A stretch of 64,000 bases of DNA from Limnanthes douglasii subsp. nivea (taxonomy: Eukaryota; Streptophyta; Magnoliopsida; Brassicales; Limnanthaceae), in NCBI GenBank assembly GCA_036936605.1, contig JAUPFV010000005.1, positions 233,211,770 through 233,275,769 of the forward strand, given 5' to 3'. Position 1 is the first letter of the stretch; each line of letters begins with the position of its first letter. Under the pieces are notes generated by a model. That model had not been told where the DNA came from. It saw only the letters and a program-made list of their open reading frames with translations, and ran no database searches. This document shows, piece by piece, positions 8,764-19,718 of this stretch. The translations under genes and the position numbers were made by a program.

Positions 8764-11438
8764 TGAGGTTGGCTGAATTTATCAAATCTGGAGAAAACAA
8801 GAAAAGTTCCAAGAGACGCAAAAATTGGAGCTGGTCTCCCTGCCTCTCCTGGCGAAGAAATCGATCGACCAAAAACAAACAGACCAATGCTCATCATCAT
8901 CGAAGATATCAAAGGTCATAAAATTACGTTTTGTCCCACCCCTATCTCTTCTTCAGTCAGGGTCTTCAATTCGAGAGTCTCAAAACCTCTTACCTAAAGA
9001 AAAGGCAGTTTCTAGTGTTACGAAACCTTCGTCTTTCCTAGCAATGGGTTCAGATGCTGAGAAGTCAATTGAGAAAGCCACCCCTCGCAGAATTACTCGT
9101 CAATCCAAATCTAAAACTAATCCTAGTTCTTCTAAACCTACTAGTTCGGACACGGTAAATCCCTTAGCAGATACTAAACCATCCAAATAACGTTCAAGCG
9201 TAATGGAGGATACCATGGAGGATCGTATAGAAAACTGTCCCTTTGAGATGGTCGGACCGACAGAAGACACTATAGCAGATCGAAGAGGGAAATTTAAAGT
9301 GGGTATGCCCAATACTAAGTCACTTCTGGAGTGCTTAGAAGGGAAAGTAGCGCCGAATTTTCAGAAAGTTAGTGTGAAGTACTTGATAGCCCTCTATAAC
9401 ATTGCTTATGTGTACACCCATACTGCTGAGTTGGGTGGTATCCGAACAAAGTGGGGCTTTCCCGATTTTGTTAAGATGATAATCCCAATCACTTCGGAGA
9501 CTCCTATGGGCTGTAAGTCTCATGAGCTAGTAGTATACCCCAAAGTGCTGAATTGGGGACTCAGGTTCCCTTTGGATCCAGAGATAGTCTGGTAGTTTCA
9601 TCTGATAAATTTATGTCTGAGCCAACTGGGTCTGAATTTATGGTACACTTTGCTGGCTGGTATAATGACATCAAGGCTGTCAAAAATCCCACTACCCAAC
9701 CCATGGAGAAATTCGTTGTTGTGGCGAGTCTATGCAAGAACCACAACATCCCTTTTTACCACTTTAACATGGAGAACGATTATAAGATGGTAAATGACTT
9801 GTTGGAGTCCAAAAAACCATGGAGGACCCAATTTCTATTTATCAGTGGAGCATGGGAGAACAATAAAAATATAAAAGTTGATACTAATCCAAGTCAACTG
9901 ACCAGTCGCTGGAAGCGTATAGGTAACCTTCATTTACGTTTTCCTTAGTTTTTAAATACTGTGTTGTTATTTCGAACTGAGTTGTGTTTCCTTTTAGTTT
10001 TTTGGAAGAAGTTTTTGGAGAATTTAGAGGCATGTCAAAGTACATGTGCTAAGCTATATCCATGGATATCAGAGAAATGGGGGAATGGTTTCCATAGTTG
10101 CTTTACTTCAGGGAACTTTGTAAGGTCTCATTTATGGAGCACTTTAGGGAATAAAAACCTCACTTGGGACCAGTTGACCACTCCCCCCTACAGATGTCAT
10201 CTTGAAAAGAACTGAGGCAAAGGATTACAAACATGACCTGCGTTGCAGGGTCAGAACTCCTAGCAACCTAGACAACATTAAGAACAACAAGAAGAAGAAT
10301 ACCATAGCGGACCCATCTCAGCAAGTCACCGAAAGGGTTAGTTCGGAAAATCAAGGAGGAATCAACGTTACTTTGCTGGAGGAAATTGAAGTTACAGTCA
10401 AAGAGGATTGTGGATCGGATGATCCGCCTCGGATCAGTGATGAAAAAGCTGTAAAAAAAAGACAGTCACTATGGAATCAGAGATAACTCTGCGTCTTTTG
10501 GAACTCCCTCCTCTTATTCCTGCTGATCCTACTTTGCAAGAATAAATTCCACCTAACCTTCATTCCGAACAGGCATCTGATGAAGGTAATGTCAATCAAG
10601 ATGAATTTTAGAACATTAATATCTATTTTAATGATCTGGACAAGGATGATTTGCGGGGCCTTATCGTCCTGCCAATTCGGCCAAATCTGTAACTCATTAT
10701 GGTGAGACATATGTGATATCGAGCGAACAAGACACTCTGAGGCATAACCTCTTAGGTTACATCCGTGTGGTAGTTGACCTGAAAATGCAAGTGAGGGAAC
10801 AAACAACTACCTTAAGCTCCTTAACTACAGAGAACAAGGGCTTGACGAATAGTCTCTCTACCACTCAGCAAAGCATAGAATCCTTAAATAAGGAAAAATA
10901 AGATTTAGTTGCCAAACTGCGCAAGTTAGAAGATGCTCAAAAAGAGATCCAGACCAAGTGTTCCGGACTGGAAAATTCTTTCTCCAATGATATCAAAACT
11001 TTGAAGGAGTAACTAAAAGCTAGAGATAGTACTGTCAAGACTTTATCCGAAGACAAACTCCACTTGGAGAATCTCTTTAATAAGAAGACTGAGGAGAATA
11101 CATCTCTAGTAAACAAGAAAGCCGAAAAGATAGCTGCAGAAATAGAGAAGTATGCTTCTGAAGTGGTGGACTCTTTGGAGAAAAGAGATGATGGGATTAA
11201 GTCTCATATGGTCTTGCTTTTTCACGAGACTTTTCTGAAGAGGAACCTTGGTCCTTTGTGGAAATTTATGGAATACGAAGACCTTCCTTTTCATACAATG
11301 GTAGATGGTGACAAGCATGGCTACGCAAGTGGAGAATACTCTGAAGATAATGAAGGAACTGGTGAGAGTTTGAGTGCTGAACTCAAAAGTCCTAAGAGAG
11401 ATAAAGGTAATGAAAATATCGAAAGGAAAAAACCCTAA
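8764..11438 (+). pseudogene. Opposite-strand extra gene of element B
   Basis: Transcribed against gag-pol. Order: a Ser/Lys-rich N-terminal part (to about 9187; SKSKTNPSSSKPTSS), then a conserved domain with YVYTHTAELGGIRTKWGF, ELVVYPKVLNWGLRFPLDPE, IPFYHF, DLLESKKPWRTQFLFISGAWENN, then an intron (9923-9997), then FWKKFLENL, coiled-coil-like Lys/Glu-rich stretches (10750-11200), and an acidic tail to the TAA at 11436-11438. The domain resembles the plant family labelled putative gypsy-type transposon protein (Transposase_28 in Pfam), and the same gene is in elements C, D and F. Breaks: stop at 9188, frameshift near 9595, further stops in exon 2. The biochemical function is unknown to me. Confidence 0.7.
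9923..9997 (+). other. Predicted 75-bp intron of the element B extra gene
   Basis: The donor GTAACC follows TGGAAGCGTATAG and the acceptor is TTTCCTTTTAG. Splicing joins the end of the conserved domain to FWKKFLENL. Elements C and F have introns of 74 and 75 bp at the same place. Confidence 0.65.
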
Positions 11439-11984
11439 GGTTTTGTTGTTATTTTTGTGTTTTAAAACTAAAGTATTTGGACGACCAAGGCATTTGTTGC
11501 ATTTTTTAAAATTTCTATCTTATGAACCAAAGTCCTTGAAGGGTCAAGGAATTTTGTGAACCATGGATCAGTTATATTCCGATTTGGCTTTAATATTATA
11601 TATTTCTTTGTGCGAATCTCGTTTATCTCCTCGTAGCCAATGTTAAATAGCCTTCAATATTTCATATCTGTTAAATAAGTGCTTAATAATCACCAAATGA
11701 TTTCAATCACAAATGTTTAATGAATGTGATGAAGTGTTTAACATATCCGATCAAATCAAACATGTTTGAGAGTCGGGGTGTTTCATGAGTATTTATTATC
11801 CTATCACCTCATATTGTGGTTAGGGCAAGAAGAATTTTGCACCAGCCTTTTGAAAAAGGCATAAGAGCTTATTGAAAAAGCCGGACACCTCATTAAAACC
11901 TCCATGCACCCCCATAGTAGGAAATAGTATTCCCGTCTAATATTTACATTGACGCATAAAAAAGTAAATATTTACAAAATAGTG
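11439..11984. other. 3' UTR between integrase and extra gene, element B
   Basis: No gene. On the minus strand it carries the post-integrase motif (complement of CCTCATTAAAACCTCC near 11890) seen in elements A, C and F. No satellite array was found at this place in B. Both genes converge here, so it must hold both 3' ends. Confidence 0.6.
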
Positions 11985-13040
11985 TTATTCTAAGTATAAT
12001 CTGCGATGTTTAACGTTCCATGGGTGCTTTAGTGTTCTACCCTCTTTGTCTTGGAGTCTATAAGTCCCTGGTTTGACTTTTTCATATACCACATAAGGAT
12101 CTTCCCACTTCAGAGCCAGCTTGCCGAATTGTTTCTCCTTCGTGTGCAAAAATACTTTTCTTAAGAATTTTCCACCCAATTGAAAATCTATTCTTTTAAC
12201 TTTGGAGGAAAATTTGTTCCTCATCAGACCCTGGTAGCGTGTTGTTCTTAAATACGCTCTAACTCTTCTTTCTTAAATCAAATCCAACTGATTCCTAATT
12301 TCCATATCATTTGATTGTTTGGAATGGTTTTGGATTTTGTAAGATGGAAAAGTAGCTTCCATGGGTGTGATCGCATCCATCCCATAAACGAGGGGAAAAT
12401 GGATTCTTATATAGAAATCCGAGGAGTATTTCGGTGAGCCCACAATACTTCTTAACTTGGCCATTTTCCTACAATTCCCTCCAGATATTTCTTCATCCCA
12501 GACAAGATTATCCGATTAGAAACTTCAACTTCCCATGGGCTTGAGGGTGGAATGGAGAAGAGAAACAGTGTTGAATTCCTATGGAGGTGCAAAATATTTC
12601 TATGTCTTTATTATCGAATTATGGCCCATTATCTGTGGTGATCTTTCGGAGAACCCCAAATTTGCAACATATGTTAGATAAAACGAATTTAATAATCGCC
12701 TTAGAAGTGGTTCCAGCTAGGGGAGCTGTCTATATCCACTTGGAAAAATAGTCAATAGGAACTATGATTGTTCGACATCCACCGAATGTCATGAAAAGAG
12801 GCCCAACTAGATCCAACCCCATCTATCAAAAGGTATTAGTTCGAATATAGACTTCATAGGAATTGTTGGCACCTGAATTTCATTTCCATATCTCTGGCAA
12901 GGATCACACTTCTTTACCATATCTCTGACATTTTCCATTAAGGTTGGCCAATAGTACCCTGCTAATAAGACTCTTCTGGTGAGGGCTTTGTAGCCACAAT
13001 GTGCAGAATCTTCCCCGTCATGCAGTTTGAATAACAAAAT
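11985..13040 (-). pseudogene. Integrase of element B
   Basis: Inserts element DNA into the chromosome. The N-terminal zinc finger is clear (13037-12807: KLHDGEDSAHCG, then CDPCQRYG). The catalytic core follows in broken frames (ITTDNGP near 12620, FHPQAHG near 12540), then GMDAITPMEATFPSY (near 12390-12345) and the C-terminal domain FLHTKEKQFGKLALKWEDPY ending KHPWNVKHRRLYLE at 11985. Stops and frameshifts inside the core inactivate it. Confidence 0.8.
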
Positions 13041-13267
13041 TTAGGACTCTTCAAGTGCTAAGCAACGCAAAAGGGGTCTGCTGAAAGATTTCTTGTAAAC
13101 AATTTCTCTTAATAACAGTAAACTACGAGCCTTATATTTAATTTTCTTAGCCATGGCTTTATCCGGAGCCAAAATCCCATCAGAAATAAACTGAAAAATA
13201 ACATACCTCTAGTCTTTGGATTGAATGACAAATATGCTCATTCTTATCCTGCTTGTATTGATGGACA

Positions 13268-13702
13268 CTATAACATCAGAATCCAAGGGTAGGATTCAGA
13301 ATAAGCTCTGGTTTCCAAAGAGTCTGCCATAATATTCTCCGATCTATGGATGTGTTCATAGTGGATACTCTTGAAGCTTGAAGCAACTTCTCTAAACACC
13401 ATAAAGTGTTTTATCAATTTTTCTTTCTTTGCTTCAGATTTCCCTTGAGCATGGTGAATAAGTAGTTGGGAGTCACTCATTAATCGGACTCTCTTGGCCC
13501 CACATATAAGGGCTAGCTTAAGACCAGCTATAGCTGCTTTGTATTCAGATTCATTGTTAGAGGCTCTAAAACCAAAACATATAGCTTGGTACATAGTATC
13601 ACCATATGGAGAAGTTAAACAAATTCCAGCCCCACATCCCATTATACTAGATCCGTCATCAGTTTGGACCAGCCATTCTTTCTTAAATTTGTTTTCTTGC
13701 AT
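13268..13702 (-). pseudogene. Archaeal-type RNase H domain, element B
   Basis: A second RNase H behind the first is a hallmark of the Tat lineage. The reading is open over 144 residues: WLVQTDDGSSIMGCGAG, SNNESEYKAAIAGLKLAL, MSDSQLLIHHAQGKS, then IHRSENIMADSL. The acidic residues expected for catalysis (D in TDDG, E in SEY, D in SDSQ, D in MADSL) all appear present, so this domain is the best kept part of the element B polyprotein. Confidence 0.8.
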
Positions 13703-14060
13703 CTGTCAGGTGGACCTATCAACATGGAATTCACCAAGAAATCGGCCACTGACTGGGCTTTAATCGCCGTTCGTGGCGCAAAATCGATATTATAAGCACC
13801 GAGCTCAACTGACCACTTGGTCATTCTACATGATACATCAGCTTTCTGAAAACCATTCTTCAAGGGAAAAGATGTGTGAAAGACAATCGAATGATCTTGG
13901 AAGTATGGTCTCATTTTTTTTGCCGCAATTACCAAAGCCAAAGCCAACTTTTCAAACTTCAAATATCTTCTTTCAGCATCCAATAAACGTTTGCTAATGT
14001 AATACACCGGACGAGGGTAATTATCCACTTCTCCTACTAGCATATCACTTATTCAATATT
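13703..14060 (-). pseudogene. RNase H domain, element B
   Basis: Removes element RNA from the RNA/DNA hybrid. The minus-strand reading shows YYISKRLLDAERRYLKFEKL, ALVIAAKKMRPYFQDHSI, KADVSCRMTKWSVELGAYNI, and the linker AIKAQSVADFLV before the second RNase H. The N-terminal beta strands are cut by a stop near 14050. Confidence 0.75.
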
Positions 14061-14104
14061 CAGATACAACTAAGTATATGTAGAGCTTTTCCCCCTGAAC
14101 AGGT

Positions 14105-14760
14105 TTAAAGAGAGTCTTGGCTAAAGACAAATGTTTTTATATTAAGAAAAGCCTGATCGCACTGTAAAAACCAATTAAAGTCTTTGGAATTCCTTAACAC
14201 CTGGAAAATTAGAGTACATTTGTTTGATGATCTTGAAATAAATTTGTTCAACGCAGCCAATCGTCCGGTCAATCTTTGAACTTCTTTGGTGTTCCGAGGA
14301 GGATTCATGGCTAATAGAGCAATGAGTTGATCCGAATCAGGTTGAATTCCTTTTTCACTTATTATATAACCCAAAATGTTTTAGACCAGACCACAAAAAC
14401 ACACTTTTTAATGTTTAACTTCAAGTTCACACTTTTAGACCAGACCAGACCAGAAGTAGAGTCCACCAATTCATCTATCCGAGGAACAGGATAAGGATCT
14501 TTGGGACATGGCCTATTAAGATCAGTGAAGTCGATACGCGTGCGCCATTTTCCATTCTTTTTCTTGACATAAATAGGGCTGACAGTCTATAAAGGGTACT
14601 GAGACTCTTTAATGTGGCCCATCTTGATCAGATGATCAAATTCTTGAACAATTACATCTGCTTTTTCTTTAGAGATTGACCTTTTTTCTACAACCGGTCC
14701 AACATTAGTTCGTATGGACAACTTATGACAAATTATATCAGCTGGCCCCTGGGTAACATC
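14105..14760 (-). pseudogene. Reverse transcriptase of element B with catalytic core deleted
   Basis: Copies element RNA into DNA. The fingers part is present (KKKNGKWRTRIDFTDLNRPC, PRIDELVDSTSG near 14470). The reading then jumps to LKLNIKKC near 14405 and GYIISEKGIQPD (14374). The palm region with the tyrosine-X-aspartate-aspartate motif, kept in elements C and D between these blocks, is missing (roughly 100 codons). The connection region RNTKEVQRLTGRLAALNKFI follows. The protein could not polymerise DNA. Confidence 0.8.
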
Positions 14761-14769
14761 ATCATTGCC

Positions 14770-15662
14770 CTATGAAAATATGTGTAGATTATTCATTAAG
14801 AAAGATAATAGCCTATGTTTCAAAGTTGGTGCCAACTTGGTACTAATTTTAATACATTTTCCCTCATCTAGGGAATGAATTTCAACCTCCTCTATAGGTA
14901 TTATAACACTGAGAGCCTCCTTGGGGTCATCAATTTCATTCTCATCGGTGGAAGGCTCCAATAGCTGCTAATTTGTTAACTTTGTCTGCCTCTACGGACT
15001 TAGAGGCAAGATCCATTGCATAACATTCCATGGCTACCTTCTGACTACTCCGCACAATACCTACTTGTCCCTGGACAATGTATTTTAAACATTGATGGAC
15101 CGTAGATGCCACAACATGCATTCTAGAGAGCCAAGACCTCCCAAATATTGCATTATAAGATGCTGGGCAATCCACCACAACAAACAATACCCTCACCATT
15201 TTATTAAAAGGTTGTTTGCCCAACAATACTTCTTCTTTGAATTCTCCAATCACATCTGCCGATCTCCTTGTGAAGCCCGCAATGGTTCTGTTTGAACGTT
15301 GTATAATCAAAGGGTTTCTCTTCTGTTTGTAAGAGCTTAAAATAAGATGTTTGTTGAACTCCCTATGTCAATCAGGATTCGACGTACATTATTTCCCCCT
15401 ATTGATGCCCTATTACTATAGCGTCTTCATGAGGTCCTACAATGTCTCTTAGGTCATCCTCATCGAAAACTATGAAAGTAGTTGGAGTTTGGTACAGGTG
15501 TGTGGACATTCTTCCATCCAACTGGATGGTCAAACTGCTGAGATGCCTCTTCCTTGAAGAACTAGAAGGTGTTGTCACACTGTCTCCCCCAAAAATAGTT
15601 AAAAATTCAAAATACTTAACCAAACAAGAGACAATAGTAGTTTTGTCTGTTATTATCCCCAC
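14770..15662 (-). pseudogene. Protease region of element B
   Basis: An aspartic protease that matures the polyprotein. The leader contains RMSTHLYQTPTTFIVFDEDD and GPHEDAIVIG. The active-site stretch reads ILIDIGSSTNILF near 15355-15390, with the aspartate kept and T replaced by I. The C-terminal part is open at 15310-14942 (VVDCPASYNAIFGRSWLSRM, STVHQCLKYI). Stops separate the blocks. Confidence 0.7.
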
Positions 15663-15689
15663 CCGATTCCAAGTCGGATCCGGATCAAG

Positions 15690-17309
15690 TTACTCAAAGT
15701 CCACATCAAATCTTTCAGTGATTACCATAGCATCTTTCTGTCTAAATATTCCAGTTGCTTGAAGGAGTAGTTCGGGGAGTATTGACATTGGATTGTGTAT
15801 TATTCGATCTGCTCCCCCTTGTTTTTTGACATAGTCCCCCAACTTACCCTTTTCAATGAGGTTCTGGACCTCTTGCTTCAAAGTTATCCAATCATGGGTA
15901 TCATGTCCTATGTCATTATGGTACTTGCAGAAATGGGTACTCCGGTTTTCTCTGAGAGACTACAACGCTGCTGGTTTTCTAAAATGTACTTTGTTTTTAG
16001 TTTTGTAATATATTGTAGCCACTTTTTCTCTCAATTCAGTAAACCACTCAGGCTGAACCCATGGTCCCCTTTTTATTTCTGACCTGTTGGTTTTGGTTCT
16101 GGTTGGATTTATTTTGCCTTGTTCGGTTAGATCCTTGTCGAGTCTCCTTTGACCTGTAACCAGACTGATTAGTAGCTTGGGGTTTTGATGCTGTAGTGGT
16201 GGATCTAATCTGACGAGACACTCTAGATTTCTTTGTCATCTAAATATTTATCCGTTTTCCAACCTGACAACAATCCTCCCCAAGTCACAACCTTCTTCTG
16301 AGTCACTGAATTGGCTAAGTTGCTCAGATTCAAACCCTGTCTTAGGGAACCAAATGCAACTTGTTCAAAGTAGTCTTCTAACCCATTCTTTGTATTCATA
16401 AAGCCACTGATGTACTCCTTTAGAGACTCATTTGGCTCATGAGCCCAATGTATGATGGTATCCTCATTACCTTTAAGCTTTTTGCTTCTAACGAACTGCC
16501 TCTGAAAGACAACCTAAAATATATTAATTTTTTTTATAAATCCCTGAGAGAGACTATTATACCACTTGAGGGAACTTATTGTGAAGGTTTGGGAGAATGC
16601 CCTACATAACAGTCTGTCATCATCATCAAAGTTCATCATAAAATTCTTAAACTGCTCAAGATGGTTGTCCGGATCTTTGCTCCCGTCATATTTCTCCATC
16701 TTGAAGTTGTCAAAACTCTTGGGAAGATGTGCGGAGAGTAATTTTATAGATAAAGGCGATTGCCTCCAATCCTTGTTACGGCTAAACACATTATCCTTAT
16801 TTGAAGTAGCAAAAACACATGGTTCGGACTGAAAAGCAAAATGATCAATCAGCAAGAGGTCAATATGATGATCAATTGAACCCTTTATCTTCGCACGATG
16901 TTTCCTAAGCCTGTCATGCATATCCATTTTTCTTGAATACTTTTTAGTAAGCCTCATTTTCTATTTTGTCTGTCCTTCATCACTGCTTGAGAAAACTGAC
17001 TCTTCAAGCTCTGCGTCCTTCGATGAGCGGCTGGAGGATTCTGGAATAGAGCTCTTCACATGTTTAGATCGATGCGTTTTCTTATAGATAAGATTATTCT
17101 TTAGAGACTTTTCATTCTCTACAGGATTATCTGTATGGTGAAGCACTGATGCAATCAGATTTTTCTTCAACCCCTTCCTCTGCTTGTTTTAGCACTCTCA
17201 ATGCCTTTATCTCAGCCGTTAATTGATCGTGCTCCTCAACAATGTATTCATTGTTTTCTTTTGCTACTTCCACCTTAGGATGTGGAACATTTTGTACATT
17301 CGGATCCAT
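15690..17309 (-). pseudogene. gag of element B
   Basis: The start MDPNVQNVPHPKVEVAKENN lies at 17309. A frameshift near 17150 leads to a Ser/Glu-rich part, then the capsid core (16957-16514): HLPKSFDNFKMEKYDGSKDP, NHLEQFKNFMMNF, LLCRAFSQTF. The middle part is broken. The basic Gln/Asn-rich tail (16239-16048) precedes a zinc-knuckle-like FCKYHNDIGHDTHDW, in which the last cysteine is replaced by tryptophan (compare CRYHDGIEHDTNDC in element C). Several stops. Confidence 0.75.
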
Positions 17310-17360
17310 CCGAACTACCTTGTTTGTTGGTTTTGAATATGAAATTTAGGCACCGTCATG

Positions 17361-17381
17361 CTCTCACTGTGGTCGCCAATT
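17361..17381 (-). promoter_or_regulatory. Primer-binding site of element B
   Basis: The complement of this stretch reads AATTGGCGACCACAGTGAGA directly inside the 5' LTR. Element C has TTGGCGACTCCACTAGGG at the same place. The GGCGAC core resembles primer sites of Tat/Ogre elements; I could not match it to a particular tRNA. Confidence 0.6.
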
Positions 17382-17746
17382 TACTGTGGGTTATTTCTGA
17401 TCGAGGGTAATGTTGTAAAATGTTTTGGGAATTTAATATTTAAGGCAAAATGTAGAAAGATAATTAAGGTGTATGCTAGTATTAAATTCTGATCACTCTC
17501 ATGAATAAAACTAGTTAGGGTATTTATACTTAATTAATGACCTTTGAGCCTTTCGGGTCGGATTGTGGGCTTGGGTCAAGTTTAAGAACCCATTAGCCCA
17601 AGAGATGAAAAGACCAGCACCTAACCGAGTCATATTCCACTAATTTACTCAGTTAGGTTGGACATTGTATTGGCTTTGTCTGAACTGTCCTTCGGATATG
17701 TGTAAAGGTATGATGTATCTACTGTCAATATCATTCGACCTTATCA
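17382..17746 (-). mobile_element. 5' LTR of element B
   Basis: 365 bp, minus-strand termini TGATAA and CACAGTA. It is flanked outside by the target duplication GGGTT. It is longer than the other LTR through segments such as CCTTTCGGGTCGGATTGTGG (near 17550). Confidence 0.85.
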
Positions 17747-19718
17747 GGGTTCTTACTGGCTGTTTGATTGAATTAGATCTCGTGTTTCCATTTTTGTTCA
17801 TTGAGGTTGGTTTTGGATTATGTTTATTTGGGTCATTTGATTTTGGGTTGAATTAACATTTGTTTGGTTTTAACAGTTAAATTTGTGTTTGGGTTAGGCT
17901 TTTTAATTTATTTGGTCGAGTATAATTGATATATAAGGGTAAGTTGGTTTGGGTTAAAGTAAAACGTAAATAAATTTTTTAAATCGTGTTCATATCAACG
18001 ATGCTGAAGTGGAAAGTCAAGGAGAAAAAGGAACTGAAATATGGGGTGTGATAAAAAGAACTTCTTTATTGTGTTTTTGAAACATGTAGGACCCGTTTAT
18101 TACAAAGGTAAATAATGGGGACTAATGTGAGACAAGTGATAAACATGGGACCTACCATGTTTCATAGTCGAACATTTTTGGTAATAAGTTATTAAGTTTT
18201 CATTATCAACTCAAACGAGTTTTGATTTTATTCATCCCGTTTATTTTGCAATAAATTCGACTTACATTGTTCTGATTTTAACTTACTCAATTGTAATTTT
18301 AAAGAACAAAGGATAGAATTTGATTTATTACCCTCAGATTGTGTCGGTAAATGTAGAACATTTCCAATACATGTCACTATACCTTGTTGCACTATTTTCA
18401 TTGTTATTGGACTTTTCATTTCATTCCTCCATCTTCCTTTGACAATATTTTCTTCTTGAATTAGAATTTTTGGTACCTGTGGTACTGGTATAACCATTTT
18501 CTTCCTTATTACGCCGCCAAAAATGATAAGGAAGGTTTCTTCCGTAAGATTTTTTTAAAGAGATAAGACTAAAAATGACCAAGAGTAGTATTATAATTGA
18601 TGAATCAAACCTTTTTTATAATGATTGGATCTCCTATTTATATCTGTTTTATTCATAAGTTATACATATGGATCATGCATGTTTTTTATGACATGTTTCG
18701 ACCATCTATTACAAAAAATTCTTATTTTACCCCTTAATTGTCACATACATTTTAGTAATATATTACATTTTTGTCGAATAGTCTAATATCTATAAGTTAT
18801 ATATGTCTCGAGTTGAATATCATTTGGCGTTTGTAATATATTTGTATATTCTTTGTCGTGGCTCCCATCTTGTTACACTGCTTTATCCTTTTGTCAATGT
18901 TTTTAACTAAGTCTTTTGATAACGTTCGCTTAATATCTTGAACACAGATTTGGTTAGTGCCAGTCTTGAAGCTTTAACTTGTAATATGAAATTTTAAAGA
19001 ATGACGCGTAATTGTAACATAATTTTATTAATTTTACCTGTATTTGTATTTTTACCCAGCTCATTCAAATATTTTAAACTTAGTTCATCTTTATTTATTT
19101 TATTCTTGCCTTATCTTTTCACCGAAATTGTCTAGATTCTTTAGTTTATATATAAATTATTTTTTCTCATTTCTCTTTCGTTTAGCTTGTCCTAATTTAT
19201 ATTTCTTTATTGTTCCTCGCCTTCCCGTTAGAAAAAATATATATTTTAATTATCTTATGTTAATTATAGTCTATTATACTATAAGGTATTAGCTCATGTT
19301 ATCGTGTCCATTATAGTTTTTTTTCAGTTATCATGTATACACTTATATTATATTTACTATCCTATTGTATATAAAAAAATAAACCTAATGGGGATATACC
19401 CTAATTAAAATGAACCTGATCATATTTACTTGTCAAATTAAATATTTAAAATACATTATCACAAGTTCACCCGTTTAACTTTATATATTATAAACAATCT
19501 TAAATTACTTAATTTAATCAAATTTAGTAAACAAATTACCTAAATATATGTATGCATATTATAAGTCCGGGTTTCTACGCACCAAAATATCTTAGAAAGA
19601 GAAATATGCTCAGGTCATAATGTTCAATGGAAAAGTAGAAAAATAATATTGCATCCCCTTTAAACAAAATGATAAATTATTTATTGCGATCAATTTAAAC
19701 TTTTAAACTCTATTGGTT
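17747..19718 (-). repeat. Right arm of large inverted duplication
   Basis: Reverse complement of 5573-6900, with an extra block of roughly 750 bp at about 18690-19440 that the left arm lacks. An open stretch at 18497-18228 (minus, 89 residues, IPVPQVPKILIQEENIVKGR, KLKSEQCKSNLLQNKRDE) is the counterpart of the broken reading at 6100-6380. I do not recognise the protein. The extra block is AT-rich with no gene seen. The arm ends where a T-run and LINE sequence begin. Confidence 0.8.

Larger units (their letters stand above)
7966..17746 (-). mobile_element. Tat-lineage Ty3/gypsy element B, full length but decayed
   Basis: Two direct LTRs (7966-8279 and 17382-17746) bound 9.8 kb. The 5-bp sequence GGGTT flanks both ends (7961-7965 and 17747-17751) and is a target duplication. 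Read on the minus strand: 5' LTR, primer site, gag, protease, reverse transcriptase (core deleted), RNase H, archaeal-type RNase H, integrase, 3' UTR, an opposite-strand gene (8764-11438), polypurine tract, 3' LTR. It split the right arm of the inverted duplication, so it is younger than that structure. Stops and frameshifts in every gene make it non-autonomous. Confidence 0.9.

Noticed and set aside
17665..17856. 63-residue open frame (YWLCLNCPSDMCKG...)
   Set aside because: It spans the edge of the element B LTR into the inverted arm, has no homologue in the left arm, and is a chance reading.
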